21,116 nt of DNA from JAIFWC01 sp035688135 (GCA_035688135.1 DASSNG010000044.1:1-21116), one strand, 5' to 3'; shown: positions 1 to 7,061, numbered from the stretch's first letter. Numbers and translations are program-made. The notes: generated by a model from the sequence alone, not told the origin.

Positions 1-3
1 TGA

Positions 4-570
4 TTAAATTTTGGCCAGCACCAGCGGGATGCGGGCGAAGTCGTCTATCAGCGTCTGTCTCATGCCGCCGTTATAAAGCGCCGCGGCCGGGTGGAACAGC
101 GGCAGGTATACCTGGCCGTTGTAGCGTTTAGGCTGGCCATGGCATTTGCTTATCTGCAGGCCCGGCAGCAGGCTATCCATGCTGTGGCGGCCAAGGGTGA
201 CCACCAGCTTGGGTTTGATAACCTCCAGCTGGGACTGCAAAAACGGCAGAAAGGCGGCTTTTTCATCTGGCAGCGGGTCGCGGTTGTCCAGCGGCCGATA
301 CTTGACGATGTTGGTTATGTAAACATCCTCCCGGGACAATCCGATTCCGGCCAGCATCTCATTTAAGAACTTCCCCGCGGCGCCGACAAAAGGTATACCC
401 TGTTCATCTTCGTTCTTTCCGGGAGCTTCGCCTATGAAAACTATATCGGCGTCGGCGTTGCCGTCGCCAAAGACAAGCTGCGTGGCTTCTTGGGCCAAAT
501 TGGGGCAGACATTCTTTTTGATGATATCTGCCTTGATCTGTTCCAGAAGTTTCTTTTTATCGGCGGTCAT
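4..570 (-). CDS. Family 4-type uracil-DNA glycosylase lacking most Fe-S cysteines
   Basis: Removes uracil from DNA to start base excision repair. The 188-residue protein shows the family 4 signature: GEAPG at residues 47-51 followed by an acidic ED, PFVGAAG at 60-66, YITNIVKYRP around 84-93, and the second active-site motif HPAAALY from residue 160. Family 4 enzymes normally hold a 4Fe-4S cluster with four cysteines. Here only C22 remains of the first C-x2-C pair (partner is L25), the usual KCRP is KYRP (Y91), and the fourth Cys is F107. The cluster is therefore probably absent. It is the last gene of the rpsO-pnp-small membrane ORF series on this strand, and the stop is TAA at 4-6. AAGG sits only one base before the ATG, so translation may depend on coupling. 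The superfamily call is sure; the exact subfamily is less so. Confidence 0.88.
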   Translation of the reverse strand: MTADKKKLLEQIKADIIKKNVCPNLAQEATQLVFGDGNADADIVFIGEAPGKNEDEQGIPFVGAAGKFLNEMLAGIGLSREDVYITNIVKYRPLDNRDPLPDEKAAFLPFLQSQLEVIKPKLVVTLGRHSMDSLLPGLQISKCHGQPKRYNGQVYLPLFHPAAALYNGGMRQTLIDDFARIPLVLAKI

Positions 571-614
571 ACCTTAACGGGCAAGCGCGAATCGTACGGC
601 GCGGTAAGCGTGCT

Positions 615-791
615 TCACCCCCACCACACCAGGATGATAGCGGCTATATACTCCAGCCAGCTGCCGCTATCTATGGCCAGGCTGGCGAAACCGTAAGCCA
701 AAGCTACGAACGCTATGGCTATTAACGCCCTGACCCACCATTGATGCATCAATACCTGTTCGTGGCTTCTGCGGCTGACCCTGCGCGCCAT
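615..791 (-). CDS. Small two-helix membrane protein (58 aa), function unknown
   Basis: An unannotated short ORF in the gap between pnp and the UDG gene. It starts 4 bases after the pnp stop codon; an AGGA from the last pnp codons lies 7 bases before its ATG, a good ribosome-binding site. The translation begins MARRVSRRSHEQ (strongly basic), then has hydrophobic stretches at about residues 19-40 (WWVRALIAIAFVALAYGFAS) and 46-57 (WLEYIAAIILVW), ending in WWG followed by TGA. Charge placement suggests an N-in protein with two membrane passes. No family was recognised. The other ATG, directly after the pnp stop, opens a frame with no membrane character. That the frame is open, hydrophobic, well spaced from a Shine-Dalgarno and fills the gap is the case for it being real. 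Confidence 0.62.
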   Translation of the reverse strand: MARRVSRRSHEQVLMHQWWVRALIAIAFVALAYGFASLAIDSGSWLEYIAAIILVWWG

Positions 792-795
792 CCAT

Positions 796-2937
796 CTATC
801 CTTTCTTGTTAAGCTCCCGGGCGGCGGCTTTCATGGAAAGCTGCAGGCGGCCGCGGTCATCGATGGCCACCAGCTTAACGGCGACCTTGTCGCCCTCTTT
901 GACCACGTCGCTTGGTTTTTCCACCCGTTCTTCTTTCATTTCGCTTACGTGTACCAATCCTTCTTTCCCGGGTAAGATTTCGACGAAGGCGCCGAAGTCG
1001 AGAACACTTACCACACGGCAATCTTCATATATCTTACCAACTTCCGGCTCGGCTGTTAAGTGGCGGATGAACTGTATGGCGGCATCGATACTCTTCTTGT
1101 CGGGGCTGGCTATCATAACCGTACCGTCGTCTTTGATATCGATTTCAGCGCCGGTCTCAGCCACTATCTTATTGATTGTCTCTCCGCCTTTGCCGATGAC
1201 TTCCCGGATTTTATCCGGATTGATGGTAATGGCTTCCACTCGCGGCGCGAACGGACTCAGTTCCTTGCGAGGCTCAGGAATGACGCTCAGCATGTGGCGC
1301 AGGATTTCGGCCCGGCCTTCCTTGCCCTGCAGCAAAGCCTGCTTAAGAACATCAACCGGCAGGCCGTGGACTTTCATGTCCATCTGAAGGGCGGTAATCC
1401 CTTTTTCGGTGCCTGTCACCTTAAAGTCCATGTCGCCGGCAAAATCTTCGGCGTCGGCTATATCGCTCAGCACCACGTGCTTCTTGCCATCGGTCATCAA
1501 GCCCATGGCTATACCGCTCACGGGAGCTTTCAGGGGCACACCGGCGTCCATCAGCGCCATGCAGCTCGAACAGGTGGCGGCCATACTGGTAGAGCCGTTC
1601 TGGCTCATGATTTCGGTTACTGAGCGGATAGTGTAAGGGAACTCTGACTCATCGGGCAGAACGGCCGAAAGGGCCCTCTCCGCCAGATAGCCGTGGCCGA
1701 TTTCGCGGCGGCCCGGACTTCCCAGCCTGCGGACTTCGCCCACCGTGTAACCGGGAGCGTTGTAATGGTGCATATAGCGGCGCTCGCCTTCGCGCTCCAT
1801 GGTGTCAACCAGCTGGGCGTAACTTAATGGGGCCAGGGTAACGATATTCAGGCCCTGGGTCACCCCCCTGGTAAACAGGGCCGAGCCATGCGCCCGCGGC
1901 AGCAGGCCGACCTGGCTGGACAGCGGACGGATTTCCGTGGTCTTGCGGCCGTCCGGGCGGACGTTCTCTTCCATGATGCCCTTGCGCACATCTTTATGCA
2001 CGGCCATCTGGAAAGCTTCGTCATACTCGGATTTGACGGTTTCGAATTCCTCTTCGCCCAGTTCTTTGGCGAAATGCTCCTGCATTTTCTCTCTTAAATC
2101 ATTTACCAGCTCGTTGCGCTCAGGATATTCAGCGCGCAGACCGGCGCCCAGCTTGTCTTCGGTCCAGGCGTCCACTTTCTTCTGGATTTCCTCGTCCGGC
2201 AGCAGCAGCGTGTATTCCTGCGGCGTGACGCCGACTTTCTGAGCTAGCTCTTCCTGCAGGGCGATAGCCGGCTGAATGGCATCATGGGCGTAAGCCAGGG
2301 CCTCGGCGATAGTCTCTTCGCTTACTTCCCTGGCGCCGGCCTCTACCATCATGATTGCGTCCTTAGTACCGGCGACTACCAGGTCCAGCTCGCCTTCTTC
2401 CAGCTCCTTGCTGCTTAAGAAAGCTTGCGGCTTGCCGTCTTTCAGGCCGACGCGCACACCGGCGACGGGGCCGTCAAACGGCGCGCCGGTCAGCATGAAG
2501 GCCGCGCTCATGGCTACCATTGCGATAGCGTCCGGCCTGAAGTCCGGGTCCATGCTCAGAACGGTGGAAACACCCTGCACTTCGTGCCGGTAGCCTTTAG
2601 GCCATAAGGGCCGTATCGGGCGGTCTATAAGACGGCCTATCAGCACGGCTTCGTCGCTGGGGCGGCCTTCGCGCTTAATGAACCGGCTGCCGCTTATTTT
2701 GCCGGCCGCGTAAAATTTTTCCTCATAGTCGATGCTCAATGGGAAGTAATCCATCCCCTGGACAACGCCGGGGCTCACCATAGCGGTGCCCAGGATCACG
2801 GTGTCCCCATAGCGGGCCAGCACGCTGGCGCTGGTCCTAAAGCCTACGCGGCCGACTTCCAGCGACAGTTCGCGCCCGCAGAACTGGGTGCTTACCTTGA
2901 TTATCTTCTTACCTAAAGGATTTATGATTTCTGACAT
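796..2937 (-). CDS. pnp: Polyribonucleotide nucleotidyltransferase (PNPase)
   Basis: 3'-to-5' phosphorolytic exoribonuclease that releases nucleoside diphosphates and can also add tails; normally a homotrimer. The 713 residues carry the complete family layout: first RNase PH core (about 15-145), helical linker, second RNase PH core (about 325-555) with the phosphate-site GSTSMA and the metal-site run DFAGDMDFKVTGT, a KH domain with REVIGKGGETINKI, and a C-terminal S1 domain (VSVLDFGAFVEILPGKEGLVH). Length matches the E. coli enzyme. It follows rpsO, the classic gene order. The start is ATG at 2937 with AAAGGA upstream, and the 150-base leader holds three hairpins (annotated separately). A small membrane ORF begins 4 bases after its TAG stop. 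Confidence 0.97.
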   Translation of the reverse strand: MSEIINPLGKKIIKVSTQFCGRELSLEVGRVGFRTSASVLARYGDTVILGTAMVSPGVVQGMDYFPLSIDYEEKFYAAGKISGSRFIKREGRPSDEAVLIGRLIDRPIRPLWPKGYRHEVQGVSTVLSMDPDFRPDAIAMVAMSAAFMLTGAPFDGPVAGVRVGLKDGKPQAFLSSKELEEGELDLVVAGTKDAIMMVEAGAREVSEETIAEALAYAHDAIQPAIALQEELAQKVGVTPQEYTLLLPDEEIQKKVDAWTEDKLGAGLRAEYPERNELVNDLREKMQEHFAKELGEEEFETVKSEYDEAFQMAVHKDVRKGIMEENVRPDGRKTTEIRPLSSQVGLLPRAHGSALFTRGVTQGLNIVTLAPLSYAQLVDTMEREGERRYMHHYNAPGYTVGEVRRLGSPGRREIGHGYLAERALSAVLPDESEFPYTIRSVTEIMSQNGSTSMAATCSSCMALMDAGVPLKAPVSGIAMGLMTDGKKHVVLSDIADAEDFAGDMDFKVTGTEKGITALQMDMKVHGLPVDVLKQALLQGKEGRAEILRHMLSVIPEPRKELSPFAPRVEAITINPDKIREVIGKGGETINKIVAETGAEIDIKDDGTVMIASPDKKSIDAAIQFIRHLTAEPEVGKIYEDCRVVSVLDFGAFVEILPGKEGLVHVSEMKEERVEKPSDVVKEGDKVAVKLVAIDDRGRLQLSMKAAARELNKKG

Positions 2938-2954
2938 TTATCCAAGAGTCCTTT

Positions 2955-3072
2955 CCGCTTCTTAGCGGCCAGGGTGCAAATATACCCTTGTGCGGATGTA
3001 TATCTGTAGCTCCGGCCACTAAATAAGTGATTTTATTTAATGTGCACAAGCTTGTTCCGCCCAGGGGCGGAA
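2955..3072 (-). promoter_or_regulatory. Hairpin-rich rpsO-pnp intercistronic leader
   Basis: Three inverted repeats lie in the 151-base gap between rpsO and pnp. At 3055-3072 an 8-bp GC-rich stem (TTCCGCCC / GGGCGGAA) has only two bases between its arms, so about 7 bp and a tetraloop in RNA. At 3021-3038 AAATAA pairs with TTATTT across six bases. At 2955-2968 CCGCT pairs with AGCGG across four bases, just ahead of the pnp Shine-Dalgarno. In E. coli the same gap contains an RNase III-cleaved stem through which PNPase limits its own synthesis. A similar role here is inference. The first hairpin has no T tract after it and is not a convincing intrinsic terminator. Confidence 0.55.
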
Positions 3073-3088
3073 GTGTAGTCTGGGCACC

Positions 3089-3355
3089 TTAGCGGCGTAT
3101 GCCAAGCTTCTTTATCAAAGCCAGGTATTCATCGCCGTTCTGTTCAGCGATGTACTTAAGCAGGCGCTTACGCTTGCCTACCAGCTGCAGCAGGCGGCGG
3201 CGGGCCATGAAGTCATGCTTATTGCGCTTCATGTGCTCGGTCAGCTCGGCAATCCGGGCCGTCATTATACCCACCTGCACCGCAGGCGAGCCGCTATCTT
3301 TTTCATGAGCCTGAAGGTCTTTAGTGACCTCGGCCTTCTTCTCCTTAGTAATCAT
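3089..3355 (-). CDS. rpsO: 30S ribosomal protein S15
   Basis: S15 binds 16S rRNA helices 20-22 early in assembly of the small-subunit platform. The 88-residue protein has the family's normal length and hallmarks: HEKDSGSPAVQVGIMTARI near residues 17-35, LTEHMKRNKHDFMARRRLL, VGKRKRLLKYI, and the C-terminal IKKLGIRR. ATG at 3355 is chosen because it begins the conserved N-terminus. No Shine-Dalgarno precedes it, and the likely -10 box is only 10 bases upstream, so the mRNA probably has almost no leader. It is first in a transcription unit with pnp, the 58-residue membrane ORF and the UDG gene. Confidence 0.97.
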   Translation of the reverse strand: MITKEKKAEVTKDLQAHEKDSGSPAVQVGIMTARIAELTEHMKRNKHDFMARRRLLQLVGKRKRLLKYIAEQNGDEYLALIKKLGIRR

Positions 3356-3365
3356 TCGAGATTAA

Positions 3366-3394
3366 ATACTAGCACATCAGGGGTGGGATTGCAA
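3366..3394 (-). promoter_or_regulatory. Extended -10 promoter of rpsO-pnp
   Basis: Read on the minus strand: TTGCAA (3394-3389), a 17-base spacer ending in TGC, then TAGTAT (3371-3366). The TG one base before the -10 makes it an extended -10 promoter. Only 10 bases separate the -10 from the rpsO ATG, so transcription would begin about 3 bases before the start codon. Confidence 0.75.
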
Positions 3395-3422
3395 CTCCAC
3401 GCCTATAGCCCTGGCTTAGCGG

Positions 3423-4070
3423 TCAGACGGCCGGCAACTCCTGAAGCGACTTAAGCTCTTCAAAGCGCTCCTTTAAATCAACCCAGTTCTCGTCCCTGGT
3501 TTTTCCTTCGTGCAGCAGGAACATAAGCTCCGGCTCGGCAAGCTCGAACTCGCCCCTTACCGGCAGCGGGTTACCAGGTTTATTGCTGGCCCAGCGGGGT
3601 TCCAAATCAATAAAATATAGATGGTCTTCGGTATCCCCATCAATACGGCCGTACATGATGTTACTTGGCCTTAAGTCGGTCAGGTAATCGCCCCCGTTCC
3701 GGGTCGCTTCCAAATAGTAGTTGATGATTGACTGGAGAGCGTGCCTTATGACCAGAACGGGTATATCGGCAGCTTCGTCTGATAAATTCTTCCCCTCTAC
3801 CCACTGGCCTTCTATAAAAACGGTCGGGCCGTCAATATAGGAACTCATCTTAGGGCTTTTTATACCGTATTTTTCCTGCAGGTCTGCCAGCAGTTCGGCA
3901 AACCTTTTATCGTGCTCAGTGACTGTCATTTCCGCTCGCATTTTAGAAGGTTCCTGCAGCTCCTGGGGCGTAAGGGGCCTCCGCAACACCAGGTTCTTGC
4001 CAATAACCGTATATAAGGGGGTTCGCAGGCTGTAGTCGGCTTCGTGTATGTGGTTGGGTGTTTTTGCCAT
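3423..4070 (-). CDS. Possible protein-kinase-fold (APH/choline kinase-like) protein
   Basis: The 215-residue protein was not assigned with certainty. The second half resembles a small kinase C-lobe: a helix (about 104-124), then YLTDLRPSNIMYG (129-141), which fits the catalytic loop pattern D-x4-N (D132, N137), then LYFIDLEPRW (151-160), where D155 would be the metal-binding Asp of a DFG-like IDLE motif, as in aminoglycoside/choline kinase-type folds. VFIEGQWVEGKNL (84-96) would be the hinge. The N-lobe is very short, with LVLRRPL near 27-33 and no clear nucleotide-binding loop, so it may be a minimal or inactive kinase. It has its own promoter just downstream of truB and is followed closely by the rpsO promoter. 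Substrate unknown. Confidence 0.45.
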   Translation of the reverse strand: MAKTPNHIHEADYSLRTPLYTVIGKNLVLRRPLTPQELQEPSKMRAEMTVTEHDKRFAELLADLQEKYGIKSPKMSSYIDGPTVFIEGQWVEGKNLSDEAADIPVLVIRHALQSIINYYLEATRNGGDYLTDLRPSNIMYGRIDGDTEDHLYFIDLEPRWASNKPGNPLPVRGEFELAEPELMFLLHEGKTRDENWVDLKERFEELKSLQELPAV

Positions 4071-4089
4071 GTTTTGTCGTGCGATTATT

Positions 4090-4118
4090 ATATTACCACA
4101 CTTTAGCTATTTTTGCAA
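4090..4118 (-). promoter_or_regulatory. Extended -10 promoter of the kinase-like gene
   Basis: Minus strand: TTGCAA (4118-4113), 17 bases ending in TGG, then TAATAT (4095-4090). The -35 lies inside the last codons of truB. The expected start of transcription leaves a leader of about 13 bases with no Shine-Dalgarno. Confidence 0.7.
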
Positions 4119-4784
4119 TAGAATAGCCGCTTCCGCCCCTGCTAATTTTTCAACCGTTAGAGCATCCTTGAGGCGAAACTCTCCCACTTCTGTGCGGCGG
4201 AGCTTTGACAGATAGGCGCCCGTACCCAAAACTTCGCCGATATCTTCGGCTAAAGAGCGTATGTAGGTGCCGGACGAGACTTTAGCCGTAAACGATAGCT
4301 TAGGATAGCTGTACTTTACATCTGTTGTCTCGTATATGGTTACCTCCCGCGGTTCCAGTTTGACTTCCCCGCCTTTCCTGGCGACCTCATAGGCTCTTTT
4401 CCCGGCCACCTTAACCGCGCTGTAAGCATGCGGGGTCTGCTGGATTTTGCCGGTAAACCTGGCAAGAATCTCTTCAATCTGGCGCAAATCCGGCTTTTCA
4501 TCTGATTTTTGGGTGATTTCGCCCTCTCTGTCTCCGGTCGTACTCACAGCGCCCAGCGTTAATTCGGCTTCATAAACCTTATCCAGTTTGCTGAACTCAC
4601 CAGCCCTTTTGGTATAGCCGCCGACCACCAGCACTAATAACCCGGTAGCCATAGGGTCAAGCGTACCGGTATGGCCTACTTTCACCTTATGGCCGGCTTG
4701 GCTTTTCAGGATATTCCGGACCTTTGCAACGACGTCATGCGAAGTCCAGCCCTCCGGCTTATCAATCAGCAGAATTCCATCCAT
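4107..4784 (-). CDS. truB: tRNA pseudouridine(55) synthase TruB, short form
   Basis: Converts uridine 55 in the T loop of tRNAs to pseudouridine. The N-terminal MDGILLIDKPEGWTSHDVV and the catalytic motif GHTGTLDPMATGLL (residues 37-50) are textbook TruB; D43 is the nucleophile. Further family motifs are YEAELTLGAVSTTGDREG, the substrate-loop QTPHAYSAVKVAGKRAYE, and SSGTYIRSLAEDIGE. At 225 residues it ends soon after the catalytic domain, so the C-terminal PUA domain of longer TruB proteins is missing. It lies 33 bases after the DHH-like gene on the same strand; a DHH phosphoesterase next to truB is a common bacterial arrangement. A -10-like TAATCT 7 bases before the ATG suggests an additional own promoter. 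Confidence 0.96.
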   Translation of the reverse strand: MDGILLIDKPEGWTSHDVVAKVRNILKSQAGHKVKVGHTGTLDPMATGLLVLVVGGYTKRAGEFSKLDKVYEAELTLGAVSTTGDREGEITQKSDEKPDLRQIEEILARFTGKIQQTPHAYSAVKVAGKRAYEVARKGGEVKLEPREVTIYETTDVKYSYPKLSFTAKVSSGTYIRSLAEDIGEVLGTGAYLSKLRRTEVGEFRLKDALTVEKLAGAEAAILLQK

Positions 4785-4791
4785 GAAGGCT

Positions 4792-4797
4792 AGATTA
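4792..4797 (-). promoter_or_regulatory. Candidate -10 box for truB
   Basis: TAATCT on the minus strand, 7 bases upstream of the truB ATG, matches the tight -10-to-start spacing seen at other genes here. No good -35 is present (TAGCTT 17 bases upstream), so this is weak; truB may be read only from the upstream gene's promoter. Confidence 0.35.
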
Positions 4798-4817
4798 CAG
4801 GTTTTAAACCCAAGAAG

Positions 4818-6395
4818 CTATTGACGGGGCGGAGGGGCCAGAGGGACTGAACCGGGAGTGGCCATCAGGGGCGGCGGGACCGGCGGCGGCGCCACACTGT
4901 CCGATGGGGAGTTTTCCGGCGGCTGGGCGGCGGATGGGTCGGCGGGAAGATTCAGGGTATGGACGTCTGGCGCCGGCTGCAGCGGCTGGGCGTTAAGGGC
5001 CTGTATCGGTCCTTCGGCAAGCGGATCATAAGGCGCGGCAGCTAGGGCACTCTGGACGGCGCCGCGGGCCTGGTCAAGCGAATCCGGGACGACCGATACG
5101 TCGGCGGGAGGCTGGATGTCTTTGGTGTGAAAGACTTCGTCGGCGGGAGGCTGTCCCTGCCCTAAAGGCGCGCCAGGCATCCCATAGGGATCCGCCGGGT
5201 CTAAGCTGGAGCCGGTCCAGGCTTCTTCGCCTTCCGGGGCCGCGCCGGCAGGCGGGGCCTGGCTCATAAACGCGTGGTGGTTCAGCTGCGGGTCAATCGG
5301 CTTGGGAGGGGCGGCTACGGGAGCTTTGTATGGTTCGGTTTGGATAGGGCTGGAAGAATCATGGTCCAGCGCCGGCATGGCCGGCGATATCGGGGGCAGC
5401 GGAAGATGCGTCTCCGGCGGCGGCGATGGCGCCTCTTGCGGCATGGGCGCGGGCGCGGCCATTTCGGCCAGCCCGCTCTTAAGGTTCCCCTGCTCGTCTA
5501 TACGTATCTCCGTAGTGCCAAGGTCTATGCTTTCTTCGGGCTGGGCGTCTTCGTGATGAGGCACATCCATTATTCCCTCGGGTTTTGGACGGGGAGGAGG
5601 CGGCTTTTTGTTGGGCGTCTTGGGCGGTTCGGCCGGAGGCTCGGGCGGTTCCAGCTTGCTGATTATCAGCTGCTGGTTGGCGCCGGCGGCCATCAGCTGG
5701 GCGCTCATGGTCATCACTTTCGGTGATGTCTTTTTGTTGCTGAATCTTTGGGTCTCGGAAACTATACCCGTCAGGAAAGCCGTGGCTATCTGCTGGTCAA
5801 TCAGGCCGGGGCCTAAGGCTTCGCTGATACTTACGAGCATTTCGCTCAGGCTGCTGGCCGTAGGTTCGGTCCAGTTTATCTGGCCCACGTCGCCCGGCTT
5901 GGCGGCGCCCCAGTTCAGCGATATGACGGTGGCGTCATGCAGTATCCGGCCATGAGCCGTGATAGCTTTGTCCAGCTGGCCGCGCTGGGTCACCCCCAGC
6001 GCCAGAACGACTTCAACGTTAAAGTCGCCCTCGCTGAATACCAGGTCCCTGGCCGTAATACTGGTGCGGTAAGGCGTGATGAAGATTTTTACTACGTCGT
6101 CTTCCACCTTATAGCGCAGCTTGTCAGCCTTGTTCTTATCAAGCGAGATTATAAAGTCGCGCAGAGCATCGGTATTCTTCTGGAGAGTTTTCTGGGGTTC
6201 CAGAAATTCCAGTACATTTGGCACTTTCCCGGAAAATACGGCCGTGGCATGCTTGCCCATCTTGTTCAGAAGCAAAGTCAATCCGATACAGGCCGCCAGC
6301 TGGTCGACTGTCGGGTTGGCGTTAACTGTCACCAGGAAATTCCCAGCCTGTTTAACGCGCTCAGCTATCTGTTGTTTGGCTGCTGCCGGATCCAT
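4818..6395 (-). CDS. Degenerate DHH-phosphoesterase-like protein with long proline-rich tail
   Basis: A 525-residue protein in two halves. Residues 1-248 follow the outline of NrnA/RecJ-type DHH phosphoesterases, but the metal ligands are gone. The first motif (normally HxNPDxD) reads NANPTVD at 25-31, keeping only D31; the second-motif Asp is absent in VVLALGVTQ (129-137); the DHH triad is replaced by VISLNWG (157-163); and the usual GIxxDTGxF reads GIVSETQRF (210-218). It is therefore probably not a nuclease. Residues 249-525 are low-complexity, rich in Pro, Ala, Gln and acidic residues, and likely disordered. The place beside truB is where NrnA-type genes commonly sit, which supports descent from one. 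A binding or scaffolding role is inference. The gene has a good extended -10 promoter. Confidence 0.6.
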   Translation of the reverse strand: MDPAAAKQQIAERVKQAGNFLVTVNANPTVDQLAACIGLTLLLNKMGKHATAVFSGKVPNVLEFLEPQKTLQKNTDALRDFIISLDKNKADKLRYKVEDDVVKIFITPYRTSITARDLVFSEGDFNVEVVLALGVTQRGQLDKAITAHGRILHDATVISLNWGAAKPGDVGQINWTEPTASSLSEMLVSISEALGPGLIDQQIATAFLTGIVSETQRFSNKKTSPKVMTMSAQLMAAGANQQLIISKLEPPEPPAEPPKTPNKKPPPPRPKPEGIMDVPHHEDAQPEESIDLGTTEIRIDEQGNLKSGLAEMAAPAPMPQEAPSPPPETHLPLPPISPAMPALDHDSSSPIQTEPYKAPVAAPPKPIDPQLNHHAFMSQAPPAGAAPEGEEAWTGSSLDPADPYGMPGAPLGQGQPPADEVFHTKDIQPPADVSVVPDSLDQARGAVQSALAAAPYDPLAEGPIQALNAQPLQPAPDVHTLNLPADPSAAQPPENSPSDSVAPPPVPPPLMATPGSVPLAPPPRQ

Positions 6396-6420
6396 TTTGT
6401 TTTTTGTTTAGAAGGTTTTT

Positions 6421-6430
6421 GTTAGCTAAC
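6421..6430. promoter_or_regulatory. Perfect 10-bp palindrome in the DHH-like gene leader
   Basis: GTTAGCTAAC lies a few bases downstream of the predicted transcription start of the DHH-like gene, an operator-like place. Nine of its bases (GTTAGCTAA) recur at 16180-16188, upstream of the polA -10 box. Function unknown. Confidence 0.3.
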
Positions 6431-6441
6431 TTCTTAGCCCC

Positions 6442-6470
6442 AGATTAGCACTGCGGTAACTTAAGCGCAA
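6442..6470 (-). promoter_or_regulatory. Extended -10 promoter of the DHH-like gene and truB
   Basis: Minus strand: TTGCGC (6470-6465), 17 bases ending in TGC, then TAATCT (6447-6442). The expected leader is about 40 bases and contains the GTTAGCTAAC palindrome. It is arranged back to back with the rpsT promoter, only 8 bases away. Confidence 0.65.
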
Positions 6471-6478
6471 TACTTTTT

Positions 6479-6507
6479 TTGACAAAGCCTCCCCTGTTAG
6501 GTATAGT
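6479..6507 (+). promoter_or_regulatory. Sigma-70 promoter of rpsT
   Basis: TTGACA (6479-6484), a 17-base spacer, TATAGT (6502-6507). This has the only perfect consensus -35 found in the window. The leader would be about 25 bases, with a purine-rich AAAGAG 6 bases before the ATG. Confidence 0.85.
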
Positions 6508-6539
6508 TTTTGATTGTATCTGAATTTAAAGAGTAATTT

Positions 6540-6917
6540 ATGCCAATAATCAAATCAGCCAAGAAACGAGTCAAAGTAGCCGCCAAGGCCCGGGCCCGCA
6601 ACGTGCGCACCAAGCGCACCCTGCGCGAGGCCCTAAAAGCCTTTACTAAAGCCCTGGATAGCGGCAAGGCCGCCGAGGTCCAGAAAGCCCAGGCGGAAGC
6701 CGTCAGCGCCATCGATACCGCGGCCAAGAAGAATGTTATTCACAAGAACAAAGCTGCGCGCCAAAAGGCTGCTCTGGCCGCTAAGGCTAAGGCCGCCGGC
6801 GCCAAACCGGTGAAAGCTGCCGCCAAGAAAGCGGCGCCCGCTAAGAAACCGGCCGCGAAAGCCCCGGTAAAGAAGCCTGCCGCCAAGAAATCAGCTCCTA
6901 AAAAGTCCGCCAAATAA
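6540..6917 (+). CDS. rpsT: 30S ribosomal protein S20 with histone-like basic tail
   Basis: S20 binds 16S rRNA in the body of the small subunit. The first 85 or so residues are typical of the family: MPIIKSAKKRVKVAAKARARN, RTKRTLREALKAF, and the closing helix DTAAKKNVIHKNKAARQKAAL. S20 usually ends there (about 87 residues), but this protein runs to 125, with a tail made almost only of Ala, Lys and Pro (blocks such as PAKKPAAK and KKSAPKKSAK), resembling linker-histone tails. The tail is in frame with no frameshift. It has a strong promoter of its own and is divergent from the DHH-like gene. The tail probably binds RNA non-specifically; that is inference. Confidence 0.95.
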   Translation: MPIIKSAKKRVKVAAKARARNVRTKRTLREALKAFTKALDSGKAAEVQKAQAEAVSAIDTAAKKNVIHKNKAARQKAALAAKAKAAGAKPVKAAAKKAAPAKKPAAKAPVKKPAAKKSAPKKSAK

Positions 6918-6932
6918 CTCCATAATACCTTA

Positions 6933-6946
6933 CCTACCCCTGTAGG
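6933..6946 (+). terminator. Weak hairpin after rpsT
   Basis: CCTAC pairs with GTAGG across CCCT, 15 bases after the rpsT stop, followed by T-containing but interrupted sequence. It is a poor intrinsic terminator at best and abuts the next promoter. Confidence 0.22.
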
Positions 6947-6949
6947 ATA

Positions 6950-6978
6950 TTGTATTTATGGATTTTTTGTGTTATAAT
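6950..6978 (+). promoter_or_regulatory. Extended -10 promoter of the GC-rich small gene
   Basis: TTGTAT (6950-6955), 17 bases ending in TGT, then TATAAT (6973-6978), a perfect -10 with the TGn extension. It gives a leader of about 77 bases, the longest in the window, in which CTCGA (from 7001) could pair with TCGAG near 7040. Confidence 0.72.
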
Positions 6979-7061
6979 ACCTACGTCTCTGATAGGCGCG
7001 CTCGACAGGCGTTTAACCAGGGGCGCTTCTTCAGTCAAATCGAGGGAAGGAACCAAATCCG

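Noticed and set aside
3055..3072. GC hairpin as an intrinsic terminator after rpsO
   Set aside because: No T tract follows and pnp lies directly downstream without a convincing promoter of its own.
5274..5726. Arg/Gly-rich plus-strand frame of 150 codons
   Set aside because: A mirror of the proline-rich tail of the DHH-like protein, not a gene.
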